Of a stretch of 64,000 nucleotides of DNA, positions 37,297-49,215 are shown piece after piece; within the stretch, counting starts at the first letter, position 1, and the number at the start of each line of letters is the position of its first letter. The stretch covers positions 124,001 through 188,000 of the forward strand of contig QJNS01000071.1 of the NCBI GenBank assembly GCA_004154925.1, written 5' to 3'. The DNA is from Monosporascus cannonballus. Taxonomy: Eukaryota; Ascomycota; Sordariomycetes; Xylariales. A model generated the notes under the pieces. The model did not search any database. It saw nothing but the letters and a program-made list of their open reading frames with translations, and had not been told where the DNA came from. A program made the position numbers and the translations under genes.

Positions 37297-38554
37297 ATTA
37301 TAATATTGAAGTAACCTTTATAAAAATTAAAGATATTAAATCGTATAAACCTATTTCGATCGAAATTAAATCCGCGATTATTTTATTTTCCTATATAAAA
37401 TCGTCCGCAATTTTGATTATTTTTTCGCCATATTTTTAATTTATTTTTATCTACTGTTTTAAAAAAACGTTAAAATAAATTTAATTTGTTTTTATTGCTA
37501 CCTTTAACAGAAAACGATTAATTCTTTTTACTGTTTTTAAATGTTTTAATAACGTTTGATCTTATTTATTCCATTATTAAATTATTTTAATTTAACACGT
37601 TTTAGTAACAAAATATTTCGTAAATTTAATATTAATTTATAAAAATAAATAAAAACAACACGTGTATTATATCGATTATTTTCCGAGTTAAAAATATTAA
37701 TAAATTTTATTGTATAAATTAAAAGGTTTTATTTAACATAAAAGTTTAACTGTAATAAATCTGTTCATAATTGTGAGTCTAAAAATTACTTTGATTATTC
37801 CTTATTCAAAACGTTAAAATCTTTATAATTTTTTAATAAAAGTTCATAAACTTTTTATATTTATTTTCTTAAAATAGAAATAATAAAACGCAATATAATA
37901 TAATGATTAAACACTTAAAATAAAACCGTTTATATATTCTAGAATTTATTAAATGTCAATGAAACTATTTTAATTTAATTTTTCTGTATAAATTGTAATA
38001 ATAATATTTTGTTTAATTTTTTAAAGTTAACGTACGTTTGAAAAATTTCGAATAATTATAACGTAATATTTATTCGTTATTTTAAATTTTTATGGTATTA
38101 TTAAAATTAATTTATAAAACTTTACTTTTTAATTTATATTATCGTTTATTATGTAGTCAGTCATCCAAACTATTTCGAATATTATATATTTTATTAAGCA
38201 ATAATTTTTAAAATTTAATTATTAATAAAAAACTTAATTTCTTTTTAATATGAAAATCTAATCGTTACGTTACGTCCGTTTTTCAAGCGTTTAATTAATA
38301 ATTATGGGACTATATTTTTATTATATATATAAAAGGATTTAAGATCTCGAAAACCGTAATATTGTATCTGTTAAGGCTTTATCGTAAGTTTTTGCGCCTA
38401 TTTTTGTATCGTAACCGATTATTTATTTATTAGATTCCGATCGATAATTTTTTAAATTCGTAATTTAGGTTCGGTATACAGTCGACAAACTTTGTTTTTA
38501 ATAATTATTGCGTTACTTGTTATAATAAAAATAACAGAATTATAAAATAAAAAG
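37297..38554 (-). other. 5' part of the minus-strand Gypsy element, undeciphered
   Basis: Lies between the nested Fot1 element and the right LTR, where gag of a minus-strand element is expected. I could not find a zinc knuckle or capsid motif; the sequence is heavily A+T biased. Confidence 0.4.
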
Positions 38555-38763
38555 TTAATATAAGCTAAGATAAAGTAATTTCCAATTCATGACAAAATAT
38601 ATTCTAAAAAATAAATATATTAGGTTATTTTTATATAGTATATCCTATTAACTACTAGATAATAGATTTATATTAATAAGTAGATCGGTAGCTAATCGGT
38701 AACTGATCGGCTACCACTCTTATCTCATAAAGGCTATATTCGCATAATTATATATTTGTTTTG
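38555..38763 (-). repeat. Right LTR of the minus-strand Gypsy element
   Basis: Partner of 29454-29658. It contains GGTAGCTAATCGGTAACTG followed by ATCGGCTACC. Ends are approximate. Confidence 0.7.
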
Positions 38764-39767
38764 CTTAGATTAATAATAAATATTTTGAAACTTAATACGA
38801 AATGAAAGTATAGAAACATAAAGAAAGTTAGAGCCGAAATTAAAAATATATTTAATATAAAATATAAATTTACTTAATATCTATATAAAGAAAACACTGG
38901 CTTAAATTCTAAAAACATTTAAGAACCCCGTAAAAATATTACTAACTTTTAAAATTTATTAAAAAGATTTTATTAATAACGACACAATTACTAAAAAAAA
39001 CATTTTAATTAGAATTAATAAAAACTTAATCAGATAAGCTGACACCAGATATATTAAAAAGAACAACGATTTGCGTTAATATAATTACTGTAATTTTAAT
39101 ATTAACTGTTTTTATTGTACTTTTCTAATTTACTTAAAAACTAAAATTATATTATATTATTACTATAGGTTTAGAACAAATTCACGTTTTTTATTTCTAT
39201 AAAATAATAAACTATATTAAAACTTTACTTATTTCTTTTTAGTGTCGATATTAAAATTCGAAATAATAATATTAAAAATTTAATTAACGATATTCCGCTC
39301 AAGACTTTCGCGTTCGAAACGTTAATATTTACGATAAATATTTTGAAAACAAATAGTAATATACTTATCGTATTGCAAAATTAATTGCGTACTACATACT
39401 TCTTATAACGCAATACATCTTTTCATTATTTCTTAGTACGAACTTTTCGAAAGATATCAAAAATGAGGTATAATTTTAACTACAGATTTTTAAACGTGTT
39501 TCTAAGATGGATATAACGAACTATGAAAAAACGAAATTTACGACGAATTTTAAAAATATAAAAAGCTATGGTAAAAAAAAATTAAATACTTACTAAAAAA
39601 AGAAAAATCTTAAAATAAAATTTCGAAAAAAAAGAAATCGTATTACGACTTATTAAACTTAAACTTGTAGAAACGATTATAATATTAAGAATAATGTAAT
39701 TTATCTTATACATTACAGAACAAATCATTTTTAATACGTTCGTAGTTATTAAAAACTATATATATAT
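38764..39767. other. RIP-degraded stretch, nothing recognised
   Basis: About 1 kb of A+T-rich sequence between the Gypsy LTR and the inverted R1 copy. No motif, terminal repeat or open frame of interest. Confidence 0.5.
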
Positions 39768-39946
39768 TTGGTATTTCCATAATTCCAACAATTTTACTTT
39801 GTAATATAACTTCGTTACTTAAAATACCTTTAATATTATAAAACGTATTACGTTATTATATTTAATACTTAAAATTTTATAATATTTCGGCTAACATAAA
39901 CCTATACGACTTAGGTTTAATAATTGGCTAAACCGCTTAGCCGTCA
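39768..39946 (-). repeat. R1 dispersed repeat, inverted copy
   Basis: The reverse complement begins GACGGCTAAGCGGTTTAGCC and continues AATTATTAAACCTAAGTCG and GGTTTATGTTAGCCG. It aligns over about 180 bp with the other R1 copies and faces the next copy at 40452. Confidence 0.8.
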
Positions 39947-40451
39947 TAATATAGAAAGCATAATTAATAAGCTTATTTTTATTATCGACCCGTTTCGCTA
40001 CCGTTTTTTATATATTATGTTATATAAGTTTTAAATATTTTTTAAACACAATATATGAAGTATTCACCAGTTTTTCGTTAACTGCGTCGGCGAACTTATT
40101 TATTTTTCGGCGAAGGTTCGCTCTTAGGTTTTTTTAATTCTCATCTATTATAGAATTTTTATAATAGATTCGATTAGTTGTTTTGCGTTTTGTTATTATG
40201 TATATCAATAAATTTAAGAATATTTACGTTAATTTAAGGAACCCAAAAAATAAAGGCATATTGTGATAAGAGTTTTTCGCCGAAAAACTTGCCGTAACAC
40301 GTATAGTAAATAATATCGCTGATATATTTTTATTAGTAAGTATTAATACCGGAAGCAAATCGGCTAGTAATAACTTATTCGTCGGCTAACTTGGCCTTTG
40401 CTATATTTAGAAATTTGTCGATATTTTTATTAAAGGCGTCGTTATTAATTA
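39947..40451. other. Spacer between the inverted R1 copies
   Basis: About 500 bp with some G+C-richer words (GCGTCGGCGAACTT, TTTTTCGGCGAAGGTTCGC). CGGCGAA and its near inverse recur, suggesting short hairpins (for example TTTTTCGCCGAAAAACTTG near 40270). No coding signal was recognised. Confidence 0.5.
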
Positions 40452-40640
40452 TAACGGCTAAAAGTTTAACCAACTATTAAATCTAAGTCGGACGAGTTTA
40501 TATTGGCAGCAATTTCGTGGGACTTTAAGTAATAAATACAGTAATTAGTTACGTTTCGTAATATTAAGGGCGTCTTAGATAATCAAGTAGTATTATAAAC
40601 TGTTATTATCTAAATTATGGAAATAACGAATATATATATC
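40452..40640 (+). repeat. R1 dispersed repeat, copy 2
   Basis: Begins AACGGCTAAAAGTTTAACC, continues ACTATTAAATCTAAGTCGG and GTTTATATTGGCAGC, and ends near CGAATATATATATC. With the inverted copy it makes a palindrome of about 870 bp. It is followed by a loosely repetitive TTATTAGCTT-rich tract to about 40745. Confidence 0.8.
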
Positions 40641-41321
40641 TTAATTTGGCTTACTAACTTATTATTAATCAGTTAATATTCCAGTTTATTAGCTTTTTAT
40701 AATAATTTAATAATTCGATTTATTAGCTTATTACTAATAGATTAATTATCCGTCAGGTATCGTAACTGACTTAATTTTCTTAATTGCTTTTATTATCGCC
40801 GTTTTTAAAGGCTGTGATTTGTTAAAATATAATACGATTTCTCAATTTTGTTTTAAAAGTTTTTCTCTTTAATTTTTAATAAGTTTCTCGCTTTTTAAAT
40901 ATATTCGGGCGTATTTTTAAACGTCGTTTTCGTAAACTCGAACAATATTATACTTTAGTTAACTTAATTAATGTAAAAAGTTTCGAAATTATACCGTATT
41001 TTTGAGTTTTTTTAAAAAAAACCTTTATTTATTAAATTATAAAAAAGGGTTTTTGTTATAAAGAATATGTACGTTACGGCAGGTTATATAATAAAATAGG
41101 TATTTCCATTTTTATAGTTAATTATTTTATTGTGAAAGTTCGTCGTTTGGAAGAAAAATTGGCCGCTGAAAAAATCTTATTTAATTCTTTTAGCCGGATA
41201 TCTTGTATTTGTCGCTAACGATAACAGTCCTAAACAGAAAGTATTAAATTTATCAATCGCGCCTTTTAATTTTAAATAAATCCGATAACTTTAAATGCAG
41301 TAAAACAGAAACGATAATTGC

Positions 41322-41480
41322 AATGGCTGTACAGTTTAACCAATTATTCAACCTAAGTCGTACGGGTTTATAGTAGCAGGAATATCGTAGAATTCTAAGC
41401 AATAAATAAAGCAATCGTATTACGTTTCGTAATAGTAAAGGTATTTCGGATAACGAATTACGACCGATTTTAGTTTAGGT
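41322..41480 (+). repeat. R1 dispersed repeat, copy 3
   Basis: Begins near ATGGCTGTACAGTTTAACC, continues TATTCAACCTAAGTCGTACG and GAATTCTAAGCAATAAATA. It ends near ACGAATTACG, about 75 bp before the CCTTT insertion site of the large Gypsy element. Confidence 0.75.
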
Positions 41481-41552
41481 CGTAATACGATCTTTCCTTT
41501 TCTAAAATCTTTGCCTTTAAAGATTTTCTTTCCTAATAAGTTCTTAACCTTT

Positions 41553-41971
41553 TGTTACAGGAACAGGGGTTCCTGTCTCGAGGAGACCTACTTATAAGGA
41601 CTAGCGCGGACCTGTCACAGGAAAGCTCCAAACAGGAAAGCTTAGCTTTTTAAGTGATCTAGGTAATCTAAGTAATCTGGACCAGATTATATAAATTATA
41701 TAAATCCACGATATACTTATTTTAAGAATTAGGATATATAATAAATCGGTTTTTTATGTAAATAATACTTACTTAATTTCGCTTTTTAGCTATTAATTTA
41801 AGCTTTTAATTAAAAAGTAATTATACCGTTTTTTAATTAAAGGAAAAATGTTTAAATTTTTTTAACAAATAAATTATTAAATTATTTTTCGCCTTAGTAT
41901 TATTTACAAATTAAAACCTTATTTCGGATATTATTTATATTTCCAGGTAAATGTATAATAAGTTTATTATA
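41553..41971 (+). repeat. 5' LTR of the complete Gypsy element (419 bp)
   Basis: Starts TGTTACAGGAACAGGGG; the last bases AAGTTTATTATA align with GGTTCGTTACA of the other LTR, so the CA end was lost by C-to-T change. It contains a possible TATA box in GATTATATAAATTATATAAA (about 41684). Preceded by CCTTT (41548-41552). Confidence 0.93.
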
Positions 41972-42479
41972 TTTTGATAATTTTTTAATTAATAGTTAAC
42001 GTATAATTTACTATTTAATTAGGGTATAAGCTTTTCTGAATTTAATATAAATAATAATATAAAATAACGTTCAGAAAATAAATAATATATTCGATTTTTG
42101 TTATTAGCCAATAAAGTATTATTAATAAGATTTAACGATTTACCCCTTATTAAAAAAGTTTTTTAATTAATTAATAATATGGTACCTTTTATTACCCGAT
42201 TTTAAAAAGGTTCGTTTTTTTAATCTTAATAATAACCTTTTCCGACTTCCCAAGATATTATTAAGGTTTAAGAAAAAGGATAAGCAGAAAAAAAAAAAGG
42301 TTAAAAAAATATGGGGCAAAAAGCCAGAAACTTACCGTAAAAAAAAAGTTAAATATCCTGATAGCAGAAGTTCGAATTTTGAAAAAGGAAAATACGTAAT
42401 TTATTAAAGGAAAAAAACCGGTTTTTCCTTAATTTGGCTTAGCCAAAGGGCGAAGCCAAGGGGCTGGTTACCAACCCTT

Positions 42480-43330
42480 TTTAATGGATTTAGGACGAAA
42501 AACGTCGACTTTGCCATTATTCGGCGTTAATCGGACGTAAAAAGGGATTATTTTATCTCCTGGTTATTACGGAATATTAGACGTTAAAAGTTATAAATTA
42601 ATTCTTTTTAAATTTTATGATAAATTAAAGGACCCGAAAAAATTTTGGTCCAGGCCAGATTTTACTTTAAGTTTTACGAAAATTCTTTGCCGGAAAAATA
42701 TTAAAAAGTAATGGTTATTTCGTAATTATTTATTGGAAAAGTTTGTAACTAATTCGAACTTATTTTAACGGATTATTTTAAATAATATCGAAAGGAATTT
42801 TTGGATTTTATTAATTATATTTTTAACGATTACGAAAGTTTTAAAAAAATATATGTTTTATTCGGAAATCTTAATAAGGAATAAAACGCGGTTAGGTAAT
42901 TTTATTTTTTTTATTAAATTAAGTTAACCGCCGAATATACGACGGAATTTAACCGCCTGGCCGTTATTTTAAATTTATTAGAAAATACGTTATTTTACTT
43001 TTATTATAACGGCCTAAAACCCCTGATTAAGGATAAAATATATAAGAAACTAAATGTTAAATCCTTTATAAAATATATAAATAAGGTTACTATTGCCGAT
43101 AAACGCATTTTTGATCGGTACCTTAAGAAAAAAAGAACCGGCAAACGAGATAATAATAAGGGTTCGAAAAGCCAGAATAAAAAGAATAAAAGTAAATTTC
43201 AAAAGAAAATAAGTTCCGCTTTAAAGGAGCCCAAAAAAGATAAATTTAAAGTAAAATGTTTTAATTATAATAAAAAAAGGCATTTTAAAAGTAAATATTA
43301 TTTTTCCGTTAAAAGGAATTTTAAAAAAAA
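42480..43330 (+). pseudogene. Gypsy gag (capsid and zinc knuckle), disrupted
   Basis: From 42828 the frame reads DYESFKKIYVLFGNLNKE, then (about 42924-43030) LTAEYTTEFNRLAVILNLLE and YYNGLKPLIKD. This matches the capsid region of fungal Gypsy gag proteins. At 43257-43301 it reads CFNYNKKRHFKSKYY: a CX2CX4HX4C knuckle in which the second and last Cys are Tyr (TAT). The region between, 43130-43250, is Lys-rich. Gag would form the particle and bind RNA. Confidence 0.85.
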
Positions 43331-45307
43331 AAGGATTTTTTAATCCTAAAAAAAAGTTAAAACGGCTAAATAAGAAACCGACAGTAAGATAAAAAAGGAA
43401 GAAAAAAAAGTTAATTTGATTTTTTTCTAACCAGAATTTATTATTATTATTATTATTTAAATCCAAAACGATATCTTAAAATACGAAAATTATTTTATTT
43501 GCTAGGATTTTAAGGTTAAAACCTATAAATATTATTTAAGATAAATGGTTTTCAAAATAATTATAAAATTAAAATGTTAATATTATTTTAATTTCTAAAA
43601 GTATAAAAAGTATATAAAAAATGGTTAATTTTAATTAAACGTTAATAATTATAGATAATTATTTTTAAAGTTTTACGAATTCCCGGAATATATTATTTAT
43701 TAAAAGATATTATCGGTAAACCCTTACGACCTATTGCATTTTACCGTTTATTATTTTGATAATTATTTCGTTTACTTTAAAACCAAAAAAGATAATAATA
43801 TTTGGCCCGGATAAAACGATAAGATTTTTACCGAACCAGATAACGAATGCCGATATACAGAAATTCCCAGATAATTAGAATATCTTAGATTTTGTTATTT
43901 ATATCCCGAATTAAAACGAAATCAAAAGGCCATATTGCAAAAATACTTATATTATTTTTTAATACTTTGTATCTAATACGAGCTTTTAAATATGGAAATA
44001 CCTCCCCTGGAAATTTATTTTTTTAATTCCATAATTCGGAAAATCTAAAACCTAGAGATAAGCCAAAAAAAACTATTACTTACGGATGCTAATATGGCTA
44101 AAAAATAATATAAATGCATAAATAATTATTGTACTAGGTACGCCGCCAGAAAAACCCGAGAATAAAAACGTTTTTTAGTAACCAAATTATATTAATTAAA
44201 AAATAACAAAGGCCTTTAAAATTAAGGTATCGAAAAATCCCAATTAATCAGACCTTATGCGAAATAACGAAAGGAATACGTAATTAAATTAAGATTTTTT
44301 TTTAGTATAAAAATAAAATATTTAAAATTATAATTAATTCCGGCGCAAAAAGTAATTTTATTTTTTTTGCAATAATAGAAAAATATCAGATTTCCTAAAG
44401 ATATAAATTAAAGTTTTATAAGTTGCGTATAGTGGATAATAATTTGTTTATTTATGAAAATAAGCGAATTTTTCGAAAAACGAAAGATTTTCTAATATAA
44501 ATCTAAGGATATTAAAAACGTATTTTGCTGGATCTCGCGGATATTTCCGGACATAACGTTATTTTGGGAATATTTTAATTTTATTTTAATAATTTATGAA
44601 TTAATTAAAGAAAACGAATATTTTTTTGGGAAAACAAAATATTAAAAAAGGATAATGGAGAAATTTGTTATATTATTAAGGAAGTACAGATTTTTGATTA
44701 AATCTTTATAATACCGCCGGAATATGAAAAATTTAAAAAATTATTTAAAAATAAAAGAAATTATGAATTATTATTATACGGTTAATAAGATTACCGGATA
44801 CTTATTAAAAAAGGGCATTATTTTAAATTTTACAAAATTTATTATATAAACTTAAAAAAATTAAGGGCTTTATGGAAAAGTATATAATTAAATTTGAAAA
44901 AAAAATATATTTAAGTTTTTAATTTCTTTACCGGATATTTAGTTTTTATAATACCAAAAATTAAGGATAATAAATAAAGGATTAATAAAAACGGAAACCT
45001 TATTTACCGAAAAATAATTAATTATAAATAATTGAATAATATTACGATTAAAAATGGATATTTTTTAATTCTTATAAATATTTTAAAGAAAAATGTTAAT
45101 AAAGTTAAATAATTTACGGTAGTTAATTTTTGCGATAATTATTACCGTATCAAAATAGCCAAAAGAAAAAAATGGAAAACGGTATTCAAAATAATATATA
45201 GGCTTTATAAATATCGAATAATACTTATGGGATTTATTAATATTTTTACTAATTTCCAAAATTTAATAATAATTATTTTCCGATAATTTTTGGATAAATT
45301 CGTATTT

Positions 45308-45810
45308 GTTTATCTTAACAATATTTTTATTTATTCCGAAACCTTGAAAAAATATAAGAAATATATTATTTAAATATTCAAAACTTTAGATGAAACCAAT
45401 ATTTGAATTAATTTTATTAAGAACGTATAATATATTCAGAAATTAGATTTTTTGGGATTTACGTTTATATTAGGACAAATTTAAATTTAACGTTCCAAAT
45501 TAAAAACAGTTAAAAACTGGTTTATTCCTAATAAGGCAACCGTTATAAATATCCGATAAATTTTAGGATTTACGGATTATATACGCGGCCTAATTAAGGG
45601 ATATAAAAATATAATTAAACCTTTAACGAAACTTATTATTAAAAAGTATATCGGAAAAAAATTCGAATTTCCAAAAAAAGTAAAAAAAGTATTCAGAAAA
45701 TTAAAAAAAAATAATTACCAATAGACCTATCGTAAAAATACCTAATTTAAATAAAAAGAAACGCCTAAAGACGGATGCCTTAAAATACGCCTTAAGCGTA
45801 ATTCTGGAAT
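45308..45810 (+). pseudogene. Gypsy reverse transcriptase and RNase H remnant
   Basis: 45308-45337 reads VYLNNIFIYS where the family has VYLDDIxIYS, so both catalytic Asp are Asn. 45768-45809 reads KTDALKYALSVILE, the first RNase H block (TDASxYALGAVL) with its catalytic Asp intact and the Ser replaced by Leu. The stretch between contains readable pieces such as RQILGFTDYIRGLIKGY-like sequence around 45550-45600, with stops. Confidence 0.85.
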
Positions 45811-46499
45811 AATAAAAAAATAATAATAAATAATATTTAATAGCATATTATTTTAAAATATTCCAAAATACAGAATTTAAATATTAGATTTACGACAAAA
45901 AATTATTAATAATTATTAATATTTTTAAAGAATAAAAACTTTTTTAACGGAATTAAAAAACCTTTCGATATTTACTTTAATTATAAAAATTTTATGCGAT
46001 TTATAAAAGCCTAAAAACTAAATAAACGATATAAAAAATAATAGATTTTTTTATCTAGATTTAACTTTAAGATATATTATATCAAAAAAAAAATATTTAA
46101 ACAGATATTCTTAATCGTAAAAAAAATTACGATTCCAAAATTCCCAAAAAAAGCATATAAATATTATAATATAATAAGGATAAAATTATATATTTATGTA
46201 AAATAATGAAAAAATTAATTACCGAACTTTTAATACGGTTCCGGAATTCTTACGATATAAAAAAATAAAAAAAATCCAGTAATTAAAAAAATAACTTAAA
46301 AATTAATTATTATATGATGGTAAAATTTATATTCTTAAGGATTAATAAAAATAATTTATGAACGAATTTTATAAGAACTTATTATATAGATATTAAAGAA
46401 TTTTTAAAATTACTTAACGGTTATAAAAAAAATACGATTTCCCTAAATTACGCCGTATAGTTAAAATAATTATTAAAAATTATAATGTTTGTAACAAAA

Positions 46500-46640
46500 T
46501 TAAAATAATACGTTATAAGCCTTATGGACTATTATAATTTACCAATATTTTTAACAAAATATAAAACATTATAACTTAGGATTTCATTATTAATTTATTT
46601 CTATTTAAAAATTTAATTATTAAAATCGAATATAACGGAA
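46500..46640 (+). pseudogene. Gypsy integrase core remnant
   Basis: The frame from about 46515 reads PYGLL then, after stops, IT-stop-DFIINLF at 46571-46603. Gypsy integrases have WxxITxDFI here; the stop TAG is what RIP makes of TGG, and the Asp is the first of the DDE triad. Downstream residues are scattered. Confidence 0.7.
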
Positions 46641-47988
46641 TATAAATAATTATTAATAAATTTACCAAATATAGGTATTTTTTATTTTTTTAAAAAAATA
46701 TAACAGCAAAATAATTAACTTATGTTTTTATTAAATAATATTTTAATAAATATAAAATATCTAAAAAAATCGTTTTAAACCGAAATACGTTATTTATTTC
46801 AAAATTCGGTATTAATTTTTTTTAAATAAATTAATATTAAATTTAAGTTTTTAATAACGTATTATTTTCAAATAAATAACTAAACCAAAAAATTAAATTA
46901 AACCTTAAAATAATATTTGCGAAATTATATTAATTACTAACAAAATAATGAGGTAAAATTTTTTCCTTTGGTATAAATCGCTTATAATATATTTATTAAC
47001 GAAAATATAGGCGTATTTTCTTGTATAATTATATACGGATATAACCTAAAAACAAAACGATTTAAATAATTATTTAATAAGGTACCGAAAATTATTACGA
47101 TTACCTTAAAAGTAAAAATATTAACCATAAAAATTAAAATAATCCAAGTCCGTTTTCGGAATAAGTTACGATTTTTTTAACGACGGATAACCCAATATTA
47201 TAATAAAAAAAAGTTAAAAAATTAATTTTAACGAAAAAAAATAAAATTTACTTATTACGCCAGAAATAAAACGTAAATTCGAATATTTTATAAATCAAAA
47301 TAAAAAGATCCAGCGATAAGCTTAATATTAAAAAATTTAAATTTTTTAAAATTAATAAAATTATTTCCAAAATTAATTATTATTTATTATTACTTAAAAA
47401 CATAAAAATATACCTTATTTTTTATATTTCTTTACTTAAATTAATACCTAAGAACGCCCCGTTAAAAATAAATCTGGAACTTAAAAAAAATTCTGACAAA
47501 TACGAAATTAAATAAATATTAAATATTAAAAAAGTTAAAAATAAAATTTAATACCTAATTAAATAAGAAAAATACTTATATAAAAAAATATATAAAAATT
47601 ACTTAACTACTTAACGAACGCGATAAACCTGGTTAAGACGTTTTACCGCCAAAACCCTAACCGACCGTTTCCAACGCGGCCAAGGTCGTAAGCAATAATG
47701 GTCTCCCACCTAAATCTAAACTTTTGGCGTTCCAATCGAAAAAGGTAAACGCCTCCAAAATAATATCCATCTCAGAAATAAGTTATATTTGCTTTACGTT
47801 TACGCAACGTTATTTTTCTTCCAATTTTTCTTATTTTTCCAACCGATTTAATTTTTTTTTTCTTTTAAAATGGCCATAACTTTCTTTTTTAAAACTTTTT
47901 GTTGGAAACATAAGCGCCTCATCCGACTAATAAGTTCCCTTATTTTCTTTTCGGCAGCCTCCTAATATTCAACTAAGGAATTTTCCGC

Positions 47989-48009
47989 TTTTTTTTTTTT
48001 TTTTTTTTT
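47989..48009. repeat. Poly-T tract
   Basis: An uninterrupted run of about 21 T, possibly the remnant of a polypurine tract on the other strand upstream of the 3' LTR, though it is some 350 bp from it. Confidence 0.9.
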
Positions 48010-48365
48010 CAGCCGATCGTATATTTCGCCCAGTTTCGCCAAAAAAATTTATGGTTAAAACGTTATAAACCAAACGTTAATAACGAATATAATAATTACA
48101 ATTTAATATATCAAAAGCAAAAAAATATTCGGTTTCGCCAAAACGAATATAATTAAAATAAGGAAAAACTTTAACGCCAAATTCTTTTATCGAATTAATT
48201 CGAACGTCGCAAAAATCACATTAATTTAAGCAAAATTTTCTTTTTTTTTAAATACGTCCTATTATAATACAATTAGCTAAAACGTCCTTAATTTTTTCCA
48301 ACAAAACAAAATGGTTACTTACGGTATTTATCTTTAGGATAAAAATTTTTAGAAAAAAGAAATAA

Positions 48366-48785
48366 TGTTATAGGAATAAAAATTCCTGTTTCGAAAAAAC
48401 TTACTTATAAGAATTAACGCAAACTTATTACGGGAAAATTCTGGATAAAAAAAATTTAGTTTTTTAAATAATCTAAGTAATTTAAGTAATTTGGACCAGA
48501 TTACATAAATTATATAGATTTATAACATATTTATTTTAGGAATTAGGATATATAATAAATCGGTTTTTTATATAAATAATATTTACTTAATTTCGTTCTT
48601 TAATTATTAATTTAAGTTCTTAATCAAAAGGCAATTATACCGTTTTTTAATTAAGGGAAAAATCTTTAAATCTCTTTAACGAACAAACTATTAAATTATT
48701 CCTCGCCTTATTGTTACCTGCAAATCAAGACCCTATTTCGGATACTGCTCATACCTCCAGGTGGATGTATAACAGGTTCGTTACA
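48366..48785 (+). repeat. 3' LTR of the complete Gypsy element (420 bp)
   Basis: Starts TGTTATAGGAATAAAAATTC and ends AACAGGTTCGTTACA. The left half is more RIP-altered than that of the 5' LTR; the right half less, so damage is patchy along each copy. Confidence 0.93.
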
Positions 48786-48939
48786 CCTTTATTATGGTGG
48801 ATCGTATCGATAATCGCAAGCTTCGTACTCGTCCTAATTAGCAAAAACTCTAAAATTCTTAACTGTTTATATTATTAAATTTGATATTGAAATAATACCG
48901 GATTTTTTTTATTTCGAAAATAATACAAAATATTAGATA

Positions 48940-49215
48940 ATAAAAGAGAATTCGTCGTTATAGCAAATATATTAAAAACCGCCGTCGTTATAATACTTCC
49001 GTTATTCTTATTAATGTTTTACGTTATATCGAAAAGGAAAAGGATCGTTTAAATCGTAAAGATATGATTATCGAAAAAACTTTTTCAAGCCTTTTATAAA
49101 AAATAAAAAAGCTTAATACGCAAATAGTATAATATTAACAAAATTATTAATCGTTTTCTTTTCAATTTTAACATTAAAATCAATTTTTTACGATAAGAAA
49201 ATTAAGATTATTAAT
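48940..49215 (+). pseudogene. Coiled-coil-like remnant, unidentified
   Basis: One frame reads INVLRYIEKEKDRLNRKDMI then IEKTFSSLL, a stop, and KIKKLNTQIV with further RIP-type stops. The heptad-like spacing of hydrophobic residues suggests a coiled coil. It may be the start or end of a gag-like gene from the element into which the large Gypsy inserted. No family assigned. Confidence 0.4.

Larger units (their letters stand above)
29454..38763 (-). mobile_element. Minus-strand Gypsy retrotransposon with a nested Fot1 element
   Basis: It is bounded by the two similar LTR-like repeats and carries a minus-strand Gypsy reverse transcriptase block (34502-34287). Subtracting the nested 1.87-kb DNA transposon leaves about 7.4 kb, a normal Gypsy length. 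The polymerase is broken; after 34287 the homologous frame is lost, so a further insertion or deletion is likely there. Gag, protease and integrase were not confirmed by motif. Confidence 0.65.
41553..48785 (+). mobile_element. Complete RIP-mutated Gypsy LTR retrotransposon
   Basis: 7,233 bp with LTRs 41553-41971 and 48366-48785 and an exact 5-bp target duplication CCTTT on both sides (41548-41552, 48786-48790). Domains on the plus strand run in Gypsy order: gag with zinc knuckle, reverse transcriptase, RNase H, integrase. Every domain is broken by stops or key-residue losses, so the element is inactive. Within 300 bp of the left LTR are 5-6 copies of TAATCTAAGTAATCTGG-like words. A T run of about 21 (47989-48009) lies before the 3' LTR. 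Confidence 0.95.

Noticed and set aside
37200..37439. Plus-strand ORF spanning the right Fot1 terminal repeat
   Set aside because: It crosses the transposon end and the TA target site, so it cannot be a conserved gene.
43221..43466. Minus-strand Phe/Asn-rich ORF
   Set aside because: Shadow of the Lys-rich gag zinc-knuckle region on the plus strand.
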